A DNA stretch of 64,000 nt from Diphasiastrum complanatum (GCA_029204225.1 CM055107.1:21002000-21065999); one strand, 5' to 3'; shown: positions 10,935-22,625, counted from the first letter of the stretch. Translations and numbers: made by a program. The notes: a model not told the origin generated them from the letters alone.

Positions 10935-12770
10935 TCACCATATCCATGATAGTGCTTCTTTGATGTTGACATCTTTGATGAACTTGAGAGCTTTGCACCA
11001 TCCTAGCACCTCCAAAATTGATTCCTTCCAAATTTCATGTAGATCTCTTGTTCCTTCTTCATGTGCATGCTCCTCCATGAGGAAATAAAGATTTCTTCTT
11101 GACTTATTAGGATCACAAAGATCCAACATCATATTACCACGATCTAGAGAATTAGACTCATCCAAATTGGCAAGATTATGCATGCTATAATAACAAAGTG
11201 TTTGCAACATATCTTCATGCTTGTTTACCATGCTAATCTCAGATCCAATGAGGCTAAATACTTCATTATGGAGGTAGGTGTCTTTAGAAGATGATTCACT
11301 TACTCTCATAAAGAGTTTACAATTTTCCTCAATACCTTTCACTTTTGCTCTTGCATAACTCAAGAGCATATATTTGATGAAATAACCATTTACTTTCTAA
11401 TTGATTTAAAATCAATTTCAAACTTTTAAGAACATCATCTATGTTGTCAAGAGAGACTTCATACTCAATTAGTATGGCTTTACTCCAATTTTGAGATGCA
11501 ATGATCTCTCTAAAGCAAATTGATTCATCAAGTGACATAAGAGAAATAAATATGAGATGTATACCACATGAGATATGCTCCTCTTTCCCTTGAAATGTGA
11601 GCCACATGGGCTCAACCATGGTTCTTGAATTTCTTTTTGGAATCACACTTGAGAAGGTCTTTCCTCCTCTATCCTTGGCACACTTGAACCTTGAGAAGGA
11701 CTCTCCTCCTCAATCCTTGGCACACTTAAACCTTGAGATGACTCCTTAAGATCCTCTTCATGATGCTCCTTCTTATGGAAATCCGAGATCTCCATGTCTC
11801 ATAATGATCACAACCACTACGACCATACAATATGCACTTCCTATGATTATCAAGATTACTTATGCTAGAAACATAAGTCCAAAAACCACCATAACTTGGC
11901 ATGATTTTTCTAATATTCAAATCAAAAGGTATTTCCATCTCAATAAGGCTAACTACTTGCTTATGGATACAAGTGTCCACTTTGGATGCTTCTCTTATTC
12001 TCATAAGAAGTTTACAACTTGTCTTTAAGATTGAAAACTAACAATTATCATCTTTATGAATGAACACATCATTCATGATCTTATTGAAACCAAAAGATCC
12101 TACATTATGAAGACATTTCCATTTCCTTGACTTCATAACTAATGTAAGTATAAGGAAAACATGCTTTGCTATCTTTTAAGGCATCACACTCAACTAGTAT
12201 TGCCTTTAATCCACCGTTGAGATGCAAAAATCTTTACAAAGCAAAATAGTTCTTCATAAGTTGACATGAGAGCATAAATGAAACTATTTTCATTTTTTGA
12301 TTGTTCCTCCTTATTCTTGATTGATTTCTCTTGGATCATAATAATAAGTTTGAACTTATCTAAAATTCCAAGCAAAATACTTTCCAATGACATAAAATAA
12401 ATCCAAGTTACTTTCATGAAAGTGACATCTATCTTTGCATCTTGAACCAAACAATGCACTTCCAAATAAGAAATTTCAAAAGGTTTGACATGTGTTGTGA
12501 TGGACTCTTGAAGACAAATCTTGCAAGTCCTTGTGAGACTCCACGTCTCATTCACCTTTCCACAAAGGAAACACCTTTCCTTGAATTTGTCCTTCTTGTA
12601 TTTGCATTTCGAACTTGAAGCTCCATCCTTCACCTTGGCCCCCTTGCTTTGGTTCTCCTCGGATGGATTGGTCTTCTTTATGTAGCATCTTGAGAAAAAA
12701 TATCATCCCTTGCCACAAAGGTTGCACTTAGGATCCTTACTTGCCTTCAAAAGGGTGCCACCTATTGATG
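10935..12770 (-). pseudogene. Decayed coding region of family A with duplicated ~0.7-kb module
   Basis: Minus-strand frames at 12190-12633, 11726-12004, 11329-11646 and 10935-11369 together look like one broken protein of unknown family. At the 5' end is a Cys-rich part: 'CNLCGKG' (about 12720), then 'CFLCGKV' and 'CKICLQE' around 12510-12580, a CX2C-X13-CX2C spacing. Then come two divergent copies of one module, offset about 0.7 kb. Copy one has 'FIYALMSTYEELFCFVKIFA' and 'LMRIREASKVDTCIHKQVV'. Copy two has 'FISLMSLDESICFREIIAS' and 'FMRVSESSSKDTYLHNEVF'. The last frame ends near 10935, close to the PPT. No CCHC knuckle, RT or integrase is visible. It could be a highly diverged gag, or captured host sequence, and I cannot choose between these. 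Several stops and shifts make it non-functional here. Confidence 0.55.
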
Positions 12771-12879
12771 ACATGTGAAACAATACTTGTGATATGATTC
12801 TACAAATGTAATTTGTGACGCTCAAGCGACTAGATTTGAACATATTCAATAATCTACAAGGATCTACGAAAGATCTAGC

Positions 12880-13690
12880 CTACAAACCTAAGAATCCATC
12901 TTCACACTAATGACTAGTCACTTGGAAACTTTGCTTTGATTACTAAGACAAAGCACACAATCTTTGAATCAAATCACAAAAGAAATCAGATCTAGACACT
13001 CCTATTGGACTCAACAAATTCCAATGACTCTATCTTTTGAGAGTTGAAATGGATATGAAAATATTTGACACCTAGATCTTCCTTTTCACTTGACTAGTTC
13101 TCTCAACACTTGAGATTCTTGAACAAAAGATGGGTTTTGTTTCAAACACATGAAAATCAAACTTAATCACTTCTTTGGGACTCATTCTTGACCCAAATAA
13201 TCTCACTCTTGAGATTTAGAATGAATTTGATTTGATTTGACAACAAACTATACCACCAATTTTCACAAAACATAGGATCTACACTAGATCACTCAAACTT
13301 GACATGTACATTTGATTCAAACACATAAAATTAAGATCCAATCACCCCTTTTGGAATCCCAAAGAATCTCACTCTTGAGATTTGGAATGGATTTGTAATA
13401 GTTTGATAGCAACCTATGTCAATAATTTTTCACCAAGCTTTAAAAATCAGACACATAGAGATTCACAAAGATCCCAACCATGCATGAACACTCAAATATG
13501 GACTCTTCCTTGTTCTAGACATCCAATGGGATCACAACTTGACCCTCACACTCTCACAAAGAAAGTTGAATACATACAATGTCAATTTTTGCTCAATCAC
13601 ACCTATTGGATTCCACCAAAGACTCTACCTCTTAAGAGTTGGAATGAAATTCAAAATCAAAAGTTGTGATTCTTCTTTCTCACTAAGATA
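12880..13690 (-). repeat. Leader tandem repeats (~170-bp units) in family A
   Basis: The motif 'tctcactcttgagatttRgaatg', or the variant 'actctaYctYttRagagttg', occurs near 13032, 13201, 13369 and 13622. Each copy is followed by similar 'gatttg...caatttttcac' sequence. The spacing of the first three is about 168 bases, so this is an old tandem array inside the untranslated leader. Each motif contains a short inverted repeat (ctcttgag-type), so the RNA could form a series of small hairpins. Confidence 0.55.
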
Positions 13691-14716
13691 TTGTGCTTCA
13701 AAGAGCTAATGCCACTTAGAAAGATTTGATCACATAGGAGAAGACAAACTCTCCAATACCAACACAATATGAGCTTCTAGATCTTGTCCTCTACAAAGGA
13801 AGGAACTCTTAGAAAATTGGATCTCTCTCTACACAATTGCCATACACACCTCAATGAATCTTTTCAAGCCTAAAAATTTGAGTAGGGTTGAACAATGTGA
13901 CTTGGATCTCAATCTCTTTTCTAGAACTCTCAATTGAAGCCAATCTATGTCAAATTCTACAAAAGATTTGCATAGATGCTATATATGCACTAGAAACTCT
14001 CAAAGGTTTCACTTAGAGGACAGATCCAAAGATGTTTTCTAGCAAATTGACGCTTCTAAACTTGACCCTATCACTCTTGAACAAATCTAGAGTGATGGTA
14101 CAATGGATTTCAACCTCTCACCTTGCATATCACTCCTTAATCTATGATTTTTGGCAATTTTCTCTCTCAACTTTGACATGTACTCAAAAAATCAGAGAAA
14201 CACATCTAATGCACCTGAATAAAGCTTCAAATTAGTTATTTGGGTGATCTAATCCAAGAAGAAATCATAGGAATAGAATCTCTATAGAAAAAGCTTGAAT
14301 TTGCACTAAAAAGCTCTAAATTTGGGTGTTTGAGTCGAATTATGCATCAATTTGAATTTTCTCAACCAAAACAGGTTCTGTACGACCCCACACCTACAAC
14401 CTACAACAAGTTTTGGTACAAAAAAATTGAATCTAGCTATCGATTCAAACTCTTCAAAATTAGCTAGTTTCCACAAACTTGTTAATTTGGGAGATTTAGC
14501 ATCAAACTAAAGCATAAGGCTCCAAAACTGGTACTGTACGTTCTAGCACGTGTGAAAAGTACCCTTGCAGTCCACAACAAGTTTTTGTCCATAAATTTTG
14601 AGTATACCTATCCTATCCAACTCGCCACATCAAAATTAGCTAGTTTCCAAAAACTTGCTAATTTGGGCTTAGTTTTGGATCAACCCCATCAAATCTTCAT
14701 AAATCCTCTTGTACTT

Positions 14717-14729
14717 GGCTCTGATACCA
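14717..14729 (-). promoter_or_regulatory. Primer binding site, initiator Met tRNA
   Basis: The minus strand reads TGGTATCAGAGCC immediately after the 5' LTR. This is the standard complement of the 3' end of plant initiator tRNA-Met, used to prime reverse transcription. Confidence 0.9.
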
Positions 14730-15555
14730 TGTGGAAATCTGCAAAATTGGACCAAGAATGGATCCTAAAATGATCCACAAGAGTGATTGGATGTAGATAC
14801 AATTGATCTATCAATCTACACAAGATTTAGATCAATCTAGATCAAATTTAGATGAGAAAATCCAACAAGAACAATCATAAATAAAAGGAAATTGTACTTG
14901 CTGGTTTCACACGTGTGAAAACCTGTCAGAGTACGGACTTCAGCCTGAAATCAAAGTACAGTATGATAGGAATCCAAAACTATCAAGAAAAATCAAGACA
15001 AATGATGAAATTGACAAGAATTGCCTCCAAAACCAAGATTGGTGTTGCTTAATGATTATGGCCAAATGTGGCTCTATATATACAAAAAGTGGGAGCTCGT
15101 GGTACTGATCATCCCTCTAATGAGGGTGCTTTGTCATGTGATGATTCATCATGCAAAATTGACACTTGGACAAAACCTTATATTTTGAGCACTTTTGGTC
15201 CATTTTTCTTCTATGTAGAGAACTAGGAAAAACTCTTCTAGAAGTGCAAATTCGACTTCCTCAGCTTATTCCACACGTGTGAGCATACCTCTACACATGG
15301 GATTTGACACCTAATCTCATGATGTGGCTTCATGCAATCTCTAGATTGATGTCATGTGGCATATGACTAAAAAACATGATTTTGGCCTTTTTAGCCAATA
15401 GAACTTGATTTAAACTATATGTACAGGCTATATGATTGTACTACATGAAAAGTACATTTATTTCACAGGTTCCCGGGAACAGGCTCCACACATGTGTAAT
15501 TATCCTATATACATAGATTTGGCCTTGACCAAACATAATTCTTGCATTTTTCACA
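14730..15555 (-). repeat. Family-A 5' LTR (826 bp)
   Basis: It runs from 'tgtggaaatctgc' to 'gcatttttcaca' on the plus strand and pairs with the LTR at 9986-10798. The 16-bp palindrome TTTCACACGTGTGAAA is at 14905-14920, and a second CACGTG lies near 15272. Promoter function is inferred from position. On the minus strand a TATATA-like stretch lies near 15075. Confidence 0.87.
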
Positions 15556-15560
15556 CTTTG

Positions 15561-16520
15561 AACGGATTAAAATTGCTTCAACTTCTGTAACTTCACATTT
15601 TGTCTTAAATTGTCTTTCACTTTTACCTTGAACTTGATTTGATCCATTAGGTTGAAAAAAGTGTAATTTTAGTTCAAATTTTAGCTTATCAATTTGTAAC
15701 ATTTAAATCTATATTCAAAAACTTAATATCCACTTTTTAATAATCAATAAAAGCTAGTCAAGATCATGCACATTTTACAAAATCAAAATATCAATTTATT
15801 GCGCAAATTAATTTGCCACACTTTCCTAACTTATATTTTCAGCTTTTTATTCTCATTTAACATCGCAAATGCCTTAGCAAAATCTTCAACTTTCAAGATA
15901 TTCATATTATGACATGCCAAAAAAAATTTTAAAATCTAACACCTCACCTATATATAGTACAACATAATTATGATTATTACCAAGTCCCATAACTCATAAC
16001 CAAAACATAAACCCATTACATAAAAAATACAAATCTTATCAAACTCTTAAAACATTAATTCACATATTTCAAAATAATTTATCTAGGCTCTTCAACAACT
16101 CATGGGCCAAAATGCTCAAAATATATTTTCAACAAAACTAAAATTATTATACAGTCATATAACAAATTTAGAATCCTTTTTAATTAGGATTTTAATTGAT
16201 TCAAACTTTGGGCCATTGTTTGAAAAAACTAACAAGAATGGAATCAACATCTTTTTCTAAAAAACTACTTTGTACAAAACTTATAATAAATTGAATTTTA
16301 AAATAAATAACAAATATTATAGATCTCATCTAACATTCAAATGTATGTTAAAAACTTACAACAAACTAGTATCCAAATTTTAAAACTACAAAATAATTTA
16401 TCACAACAATATAAAAAACACTTTAAACAAATCCTAAAATGTTAAGATTCATGCTATTATGGCATGGCAAGGCCTTTGTGGTACAATACCCATATCCTTT
16501 GTTTTAGATCCATGGTTTTG
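15561..16520. other. AT-rich spacer, no gene seen
   Basis: About 1 kb of AT-rich DNA upstream of the KELP gene. No LTR ends, domains or tandem repeats are recognisable. Confidence 0.6.
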
Positions 16521-17231
16521 TTATTGCATTCTAAATTTGGTCATTAAGGTTGGCAAGCAAAAGATTTAGTGGGGGGGGGAGGCCTGCCTGAGGGCATTCC
16601 TTGCTGGGAGGGCCCTTGCCCGAGGGCGGGAGCCCGAGGGCAGGCCCTGACCAGCAAGGAAGGCCCGAGGGCTTCGGGCCTTCCCCTACGTAATGCCATT
16701 GTGCGAAGGTTTTTTGTTTTTTATTTTTTCATTTTTTGGCCGTACGGTACGGCCGTACGCGTGGACTAGTTTTTTTTTTTCCGTTTTTTGGCCGTACGGT
16801 ACCGTACGGCCGTACGCGTGGACCAGTTTTTTTTTTTTTTGATTTTTTGCCGTTTTTTTTTTTGCAAATTTTTTTACGTTTGTGGTGGAATGTGGATGTG
16901 GACAGCCAATGACGGGCTGCCACATAGCACATGCACATTCCACCGGAGAGAGGAGAGAGAACGTGCATTCCACCGGAGAGATAACGTGCATTCCACCGGA
17001 GAGAGGAGAGAGAACGTGCACAGATTCCCAAAAGATTACTAGGAGAGAGAAAATTGGATGGACATTATGCTCCTTGGAGGTGATCCCAAAATACAAAGGA
17101 CATCTGAGGCATTATGGTAAGTTAAATTTCAGTCCTTTAAGAGAAAGGTATTGCATTCTAAATAATTTTGGTCATTAAGGTTGGCAAGCAAAAGATTTAG
17201 GTAAGTTGAATTTCAGTCCTTCAAGAGAAAG

Positions 17232-17269
<38 letters not shown>

Positions 17270-17290
17270 TGGCGGGGGGGGGGGGGGGAA
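16521..17290. repeat. Compound repeat region upstream of KELP
   Basis: Several repeats lie close together. (1) A unit with 'ggtcattaaggttggcaagc' occurs at about 16538 and 17168. An 82-bp unit (from 'gtaagttRaatttcagtcc') is tandemly duplicated at 17119 and 17201. (2) A G/C-rich palindromic stretch of GCCCGAGGGC-type motifs lies at 16570-16690. (3) 'ggccgtacggtac...cgtacgcgtgga' units occur twice at 16738-16830, self-complementary and separated by poly-T. (4) Three copies of 'gtgcattccaccggagaga' lie at 16934-17010. (5) A (GA)n tract at 17234-17267 is followed by a run of 15 G at 17274-17288, ending 11 bases before the KELP start codon. The promoter and 5' UTR of KELP must lie here. No clear TATA box was found. 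Confidence 0.65.
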
Positions 17291-17299
17291 ACGAGAGCG

Positions 17300-18931
17300 A
17301 TGGAGGAAGCCAAGCAACACGAGGTGCGGGCAGTGTTGGAGCGGTTGTTGGATGGAGCCGATATGGAGACCATGACGGAGTCCAAGGTGCGCAAAATGGT
17401 GGCATCTCAGACAGACTTGGACCCTGCCGCCCCAGGCCTGAAGAAGCTCGTGAAAGAACTTATAGACGACTATCTAGAGCGCCTAAATGAGCAGGAGCAG
17501 GAGGGTGAAAAGCCTGCTGATGAAGTCCAGCGTGAATCCAAAGAAGAAGAACAAGAAGAGGACGACGACGAAGAAGAAGACGGGTCTGGGAAGCTGCTCA
17601 AGAGAAAAGCAAGGCAGAGAGAGTGTGAGGGGGATGTTGCTGTGTCCTGGGAGCAGACTCAGAGGAAGGTGAAGCAACAGGCAGTGGAGAGAGATGGTGA
17701 AGGTGATATTATCATCTGTCAGGTTAGTTTGATTAATTCAGAATAAACAGTTATCGATGTAGGGTTTGCATTCTTTTTGGGTTTGCATTTATCTGGTTTC
17801 TCCTCTGTTTCAACTTTCCGACCATCAGTGAATTTGCTTACTTGGTTTTTCTTCAGTTTCTGACTATCTGGTTTGCAGTTATTTGGTTTTTTCTCGGTTT
17901 CTGGCTATTGGACTTGCATTTATCTGGTTTTATCAGTTTCTGATGAAGGATGTGCATTCATTTCGTGCATATCAGGTTTTCACTTAGGGTTTTGTATTTC
18001 TCTGGTTTTCGTTAGTTTCTGAATATCATGGTTTGCAGATATCTTGTTTTTATCAGTTTCTGACTGTGAGGGTCTGCATTTATCTGGATTCTATCAGTTT
18101 ATGCCGATCAGGGCATTGTTTATCTGGTTTTAATCTTTTTTTGATTACTAGGGATTGCATTTATCTGATTTTTATCATTTATATGGGAATCTCATTTTTT
18201 CGGACGGCTTAGAACATAGTTCCTCGCTTTTTTGTCTGTTGTGGGGTTTAGGGTTTAGAAAGCTTGTTAGACTTCAAACATACCCTTCTGTGGTTTTTCT
18301 GAGTCTAATGATAACATTCCCTATGCATCCTTCTCCTGAATTTTCCGTCTAGGAAAAATTCTTGCTTATGGCTTAGGACACAGTTGCATTCTGTTTAAAG
18401 CATCTGTTCCAGAACGCTCCAGCAAAGATACTGCATTCTGGACACATCATTCGGACATGACAGCATCCTAAAATGGCAAAATTTATCCCACCAGTTGGTG
18501 GCTGCTTTAACTTACCAATGGTTCAGCTGCATCAGCTGCTGTTCATGATTTTGCTGTCTCCAGCTTACTTTGGTTTCTTATTCTGACCTGCTTTCAGCTG
18601 TCAGCGAAACGGAATGTGGTTGTTCAGGATTGGAGAGGAAAGACATTGGTGTCTATCCGAGAATACTATGAGAAAGATGGCAGAATGATGCCATCGTCCA
18701 AAGGTATGTATAAAATGCTTTCTTGTCTAGGATGAACTTGTACATCACAGTGTTTATCTATTAGGGTGTGGGAATTACATTGTAGGCTCTTACATGCTAA
18801 TATCTAAAGGCATCTCAAATTCTGAAAGCGTTGGGATATGTTTGGCAGGAATAAGTCTTACTGCTGAGCAATGGGAAAGCTTGAAGAATGGTATACCGTC
18901 AATTGAGAAAGCTATCAAGAGTTTGCAGTAA
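17300..18931 (+). CDS. KELP: KELP-like transcriptional coactivator (DEK-C + PC4 domains), 3 exons
   Basis: Coding exons are 17300-17722, 18598-18703 and 18849-18931. All introns are GT-AG (17723-18597, phase 0; 18704-18848, phase 1). They join to 203 codons. Residues 1-62 form a DEK-C-type helical domain (HEVRAVLERLLDGAD..., KLVKELIDDYLERL). Residues 63-110 are a charged Glu/Asp-rich, lysine-containing linker. The C-terminus is a complete PC4/p15 single-stranded-DNA-binding domain (IIICQ-LSAKRNVVVQDWRGKTL..., ISLTAEQWESLKN) reaching the stop. This order matches the plant KELP proteins, nuclear coactivators that bind single-stranded DNA and partner with KIWI-type PC4 proteins. The start is the first in-frame ATG before the DEK-C domain. 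It is the only intact host gene recognised and has no frame defects. The linker is longer than I recall for Arabidopsis KELP. Confidence 0.93.
17757..18180 (+). repeat. Degenerate T-rich tandem repeats in KELP intron 1
   Basis: The motif 'gcatttatctggttt...tcagtttctgac' recurs about every 45-65 bases from 17785 to 18170, in at least six diverged copies. All are in the same orientation. The array is pyrimidine-rich like a plant intron. It may be plain slippage, or it could matter for splicing or as an intronic enhancer. Confidence 0.55.
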
Positions 18932-20610
18932 CATATTTCAAATGATATGTTACATAGTGTACGGGAAAATATTTTTGGATAGCTGTCATCAGAGCCATAG
19001 TGTTTGAAAAATAATGGAGAATTAGCATTGCTTTTGCATCAGCTCATTCTAAAATCAGGAATGCAACAGCAAATAATGGCTTAGCTTAGAGATTATGCAT
19101 TCAGTTTACCGGTAGCTTGAATTTTGCTCAAAGAGTTCCATTGTGTATACTTTGACGTAGATTATGTTGTAGACTTTTTCAGTGTATGTTCTAGCATCGT
19201 GTTATGGAGTCACCAAAATTTCTCATAGGTTTATTTGATGAAACATGGATTTGGTTAGTTCACTTGATGTCAGAGTGCTAAACTTCATCTCTCACGGGTA
19301 ATGCCTTGAAAACATCCTAGACATGCTTGCTACAATTAATTTAGATTGTTGCTTTACTTTTCTAATACTTTACTGTGCATGAATGAAATTCATTTAAGCA
19401 ATTCTGGACAATAATGATGCACATCATCAACGGGTGCTTGATGAATGTAAAAAACGTCTTGTTGGATGGCCTCATGAAAGTTGGTTAAGCAAAGTGACCA
19501 ACTTAATCATCTCGAGAAGTAATCAACGTGCTTGGTGTTGTACAAAACTTGCATAATTGCAATAATTTAAAGGTAATCAAACAATTGACCTTTTTTCTCC
19601 AATATCTTCATTTAAATAAAACCAAAAGGTAGCAATCACGGTTGTAATATTTATGGCCACCGACAATTGTCTTGCAATAGTTTGTTGTCATTCTAGTAGC
19701 AAACATGAAATGTGGAGGCATTTAATTTTTTTTCAATGAATGTAAGTGCTTAATTGTCTCCGAAGGGTTTTTTACTCTTGGTAGAGCCATTGTTTGAGTT
19801 ATGCAGATGTGACTTCTATATTTTGGGCAACAATCACCAACATACTTACAAGGTCCATAGTTCAATTATTGCTAGTGTATGGACCGGGATGAAGCTAATA
19901 AGATCTATGGAGTTGTTGATAGAGATGGTAAAAACCCCAAGTTGGGTGTTTTGGCATACAACCATAGGTGATCAATCAGAGCTATTTGAAAAGAAACCAA
20001 AAACAACGATACCAATCATGGGGCTTTACATCAGCCATATCATATTAGATATAGGAAATGTTGTATGCTGAATTTATGTTCATTATTTAAAGATTGCTTG
20101 CACAATAGTAGAACTCTTTGTTGGATCCTTATCATATCATGGTATGAGAGTCTCATTGAGGTGCAGGTAGCAATGACTTGCTATAGCCAGATTTAGGAAG
20201 AATCTAAAGAACCTAGCAATTTGGAGAAAAAGTTGTCCAAATTGTTAAAAGTTTAACCTATATTTACGATAATTAGCAATAATTCATTTGAACAAAGTTC
20301 GCATGCAGTACGGACAACTTTCTAGGAGTCACCCTTAGCACTCTAGTTCAATGGAGACCATGTCCATTGGTGGAGCATTTCATTATATGACATTCATTAA
20401 TGATTATTTATGAAAGACATGGATATATGCCATCAAGAAAAATCGAAGGCATTTGAATGCTTTAAGCATTTCAAAGCAATTGTTGGAAATTTATTTTGTG
20501 CCAAGATCAAGGTGGAAACATTACTTGTCGCTTTTGGACTTGTCAAAGTTTGCTCTCTCCAAGGGTTTGTCCTTGGGTTCCGGCTTTTGGCATTGTTGCT
20601 CTTTGCGGGT
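18932..20610. other. KELP 3' flank and spacer, no further gene supported
   Basis: The first 250 bases are the likely KELP 3' UTR. An open frame at 19754-20071 (105 codons, plus) shows no recognisable domain. A degenerate primer-binding-like string, 'tggtatgagagtct', at about 20140 suggests an eroded LTR retrotransposon. No LTR pair was found. Confidence 0.45.
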
Positions 20611-20619
20611 TATGGCATG

Positions 20620-21200
20620 CGTGTTATAAAAAATCTTAGTGAAGCACACCGCATCCTCGAGGGTCTACGCCTGGTTACGATGGACTTCAAGTTGGTATTC
20701 CTTGGGCAAGCCCAAAATTAAGTGTAGCTTTAATAGAATTCCTTCAATCCAGTTTACAAACCACTAAGCCGCCTCTTGGAGATCTTGCAAATAGACATCC
20801 AAAGGCTTTGTACCCATTTGCAATGTTGCAAAACAACGATAATATTCAAGATCGTCCAAGACCGGCATAAATGCGGCCTTAAAAGCTAACTGAAAATCCT
20901 CCCAAGTGGTCGGAACCGTAGCTCGCTCTTTGAGATCCTACCACCAGGAATATACTTTTCCGCGTAGAAACATGATAGTCGTGGTGATCCTAGAGTTGTC
21001 TAGCAGATCGTGCATGGAAAAGTATGAAGTCCATCGATTTAGTCACGCCAAAACAACATCCTAGTGTCTGTCCTACTTCTCCCCAGTAAAAGATTTCGAG
21101 GTAAACATCGAGTTCAAGAGGGCTTGACGAGATTGCGACATGGCTTTCATCTCAGCCTCTGCCCGTTCATGTTTTGACTGCATGTCGGGGTAGCAAAAAA
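20620..21200 (-). pseudogene. Ty3/gypsy-type gag remnant
   Basis: Read leftwards from 21200, the minus strand gives a retrotransposon Gag capsid-like region. It includes 'MFLRGKVYSWW', 'DLKERATVPTTWEDFQLAFK', 'AAFMPVLDDLEYY', 'QMGTKPLDVYLQDLQEAA' and then 'PKEYQLEVH' and 'TLEDAVCF'. This is the W-W...W-x-x-F...F pattern of the Retrotrans_gag family. Stops at several places (for example before DRH and DLK) and lost frame show decay. A charged linker continues to about 20450. Upstream on the same strand are a leader, a PBS at 22166-22177 and an LTR, so this belongs to the gypsy element ending near 22620. Confidence 0.8.
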
Positions 21201-22165
21201 GTAGAAGGAAAATGGAGAGCAAAAGTGTCAAAACCGCTAAAAACTTTGAAGTATAGCTCAAGAGACAAGAAAATGCACAACTTTGAGCCAAAGGAACTTC
21301 AACTTGAGACTTGGAAAAGTGGGGTGAGGGAAAGTGAACATACGTTCCTTTAACCCCCCTCCAAGCTCCTCTCCTTTTTTACATGCAAAAAGGACAAGTG
21401 GGGCCCAAGAAAGGTCCCATTTGTCCCTTCTAAAACTTAGGTTCAATGTGGAGGCTCAAAGGCCTACCACATGGCACATGGAACCCAAAGTGTTATTAAA
21501 CTTGGTTTTGGCTCCACTCTCTCTCCTCCCTCTGAAGCACCACACAACCACTCCAAGCTCTTGGAGTTTTGCAGGTAAAGAGGGAATAGACATAGCAGTA
21601 CGACCCAACAAAGGACATGGAGCAAAAAATGTCAAAGCTTTTCTTAGTTGAGAATAATAGATCTAGCTTTTATCTTCTTGTAAGAACAAGAACTTAAGAT
21701 TTAAGCTTTTGCAGCTTAGAGTTTATGAAATCCCAAACCTTAGTTAACAGATTTTCGAAAAAAGATTATGAGGAGAGGCGCACCTCCTCCGTAAGGTAGA
21801 ATGATTACCTAAAGAGGGGAGGGGAGTTATAAAACTTCATAATAAAACAAAAGAAACTCTAGGATGACATACCTTATAAAGACCTTTCTTCCAAACCAAA
21901 GTTTGAAAGAACTTCATAAGGTATTCCTTTCGACAAACCAAACCAAATAAGCTTTAAAGTCTACAAGCTTAGAGGCTTCTAAAATAAAATTGATTTAAAT
22001 AAGTTTCACTTAATCAATTAAATTGTTTTTTAGCAACCACATTACCAATTTTTTTTATAGTTCTTAAAAGGTTATGGTAAAAAAATTCCAGCCACATTTC
22101 AAGAACGGAATAAAAAAATCACAAAAGCCACAAGGAAACGTGTGCACTTAACAAAGGAATCGACT
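21200..22165 (-). other. Leader of the minus-strand gypsy element
   Basis: About 965 bases separate the gag remnant from the PBS. The sequence has no coding signature. Open frames at 21073-21651 on either strand have no domain. It is interpreted as the 5' untranslated leader of the element. Confidence 0.5.
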
Positions 22166-22620
22166 GCTCTGATACCAACTATTACAACTCCCATAGAGGT
22201 TCGATTGCTTTGAAGGTTGACACACACCCCGTACAAGTGGCGACGCATTGTGTCACTGCCGACCCACCCCCATGCACTGGAGTTACCAACACCATCAAGC
22301 CCAGTCAAGCCTTCGACGATAACTGGCGTCCCATACCACCAACCATCGTCCTCGGCTCTCCGTAGCATACATCTCCAGGCTTGGCTCTGCACGTGCTCTC
22401 CATACACCAACTCTTGGGTAGGTTGAGTGAATGGCAAAAGGGAAATCCCACCAGTATATAGGCAGGTCCCATCAAGCACGGTCCTACTGGTGACACGTGA
22501 TCACCTAGGATGGTGATGCGTGGCACTAAAACATGTCGATAATGCTGGACTTGCATCCTGCCCTTGCGATGCCTTCACTAAAGGGCGTACCGTTATGGTA
22601 CATAACATATCCCTAGCCAA
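22166..22620 (-). mobile_element. PBS and 5' LTR of a minus-strand gypsy element
   Basis: Bases 22166-22177 read TGGTATCAGAGC on the minus strand, an initiator-Met-tRNA primer site. To the right lies an LTR-like stretch starting about 22178 and ending near 22605-22625, where a copia RT of opposite orientation begins. Exact LTR ends are not clear (no clean TG...CA at the PBS side) and no 3' partner LTR is seen, so the element is 3'-truncated. Open frames here (22099-22556) are non-coding by context. Confidence 0.6.
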
Positions 22621-22625
22621 CAAGG

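Larger units (their letters stand above)
9986..15555 (-). mobile_element. Complete family-A LTR retrotransposon, pol-less (LARD-like)
   Basis: The element has two direct LTRs (9986-10798 and 14730-15555). Both begin TGTG and end TTTTCACA on the plus strand. The PBS lies next to the right LTR, and a purine-rich tract lies next to the left LTR. A perfect 5-bp target duplication, CTTTG, flanks it (9981-9985 and 15556-15560). This order puts transcription on the minus strand. The 3.9-kb interior has no protease, integrase, RT or RNase H motif. It holds a repeat-rich leader (12.8-14.7 kb) and a decayed coding region (10.9-12.8 kb) with CxxC-type motifs and a duplicated module. It must depend on proteins from elsewhere, like other large retrotransposon derivatives. 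LTR similarity is high, with small indels, so insertion is moderately recent compared with its neighbours. Confidence 0.88.

Noticed and set aside
16569-17178. ORFs in the KELP upstream region
   Set aside because: They are built from tandem and palindromic repeats and lie where promoter/5' UTR is expected.
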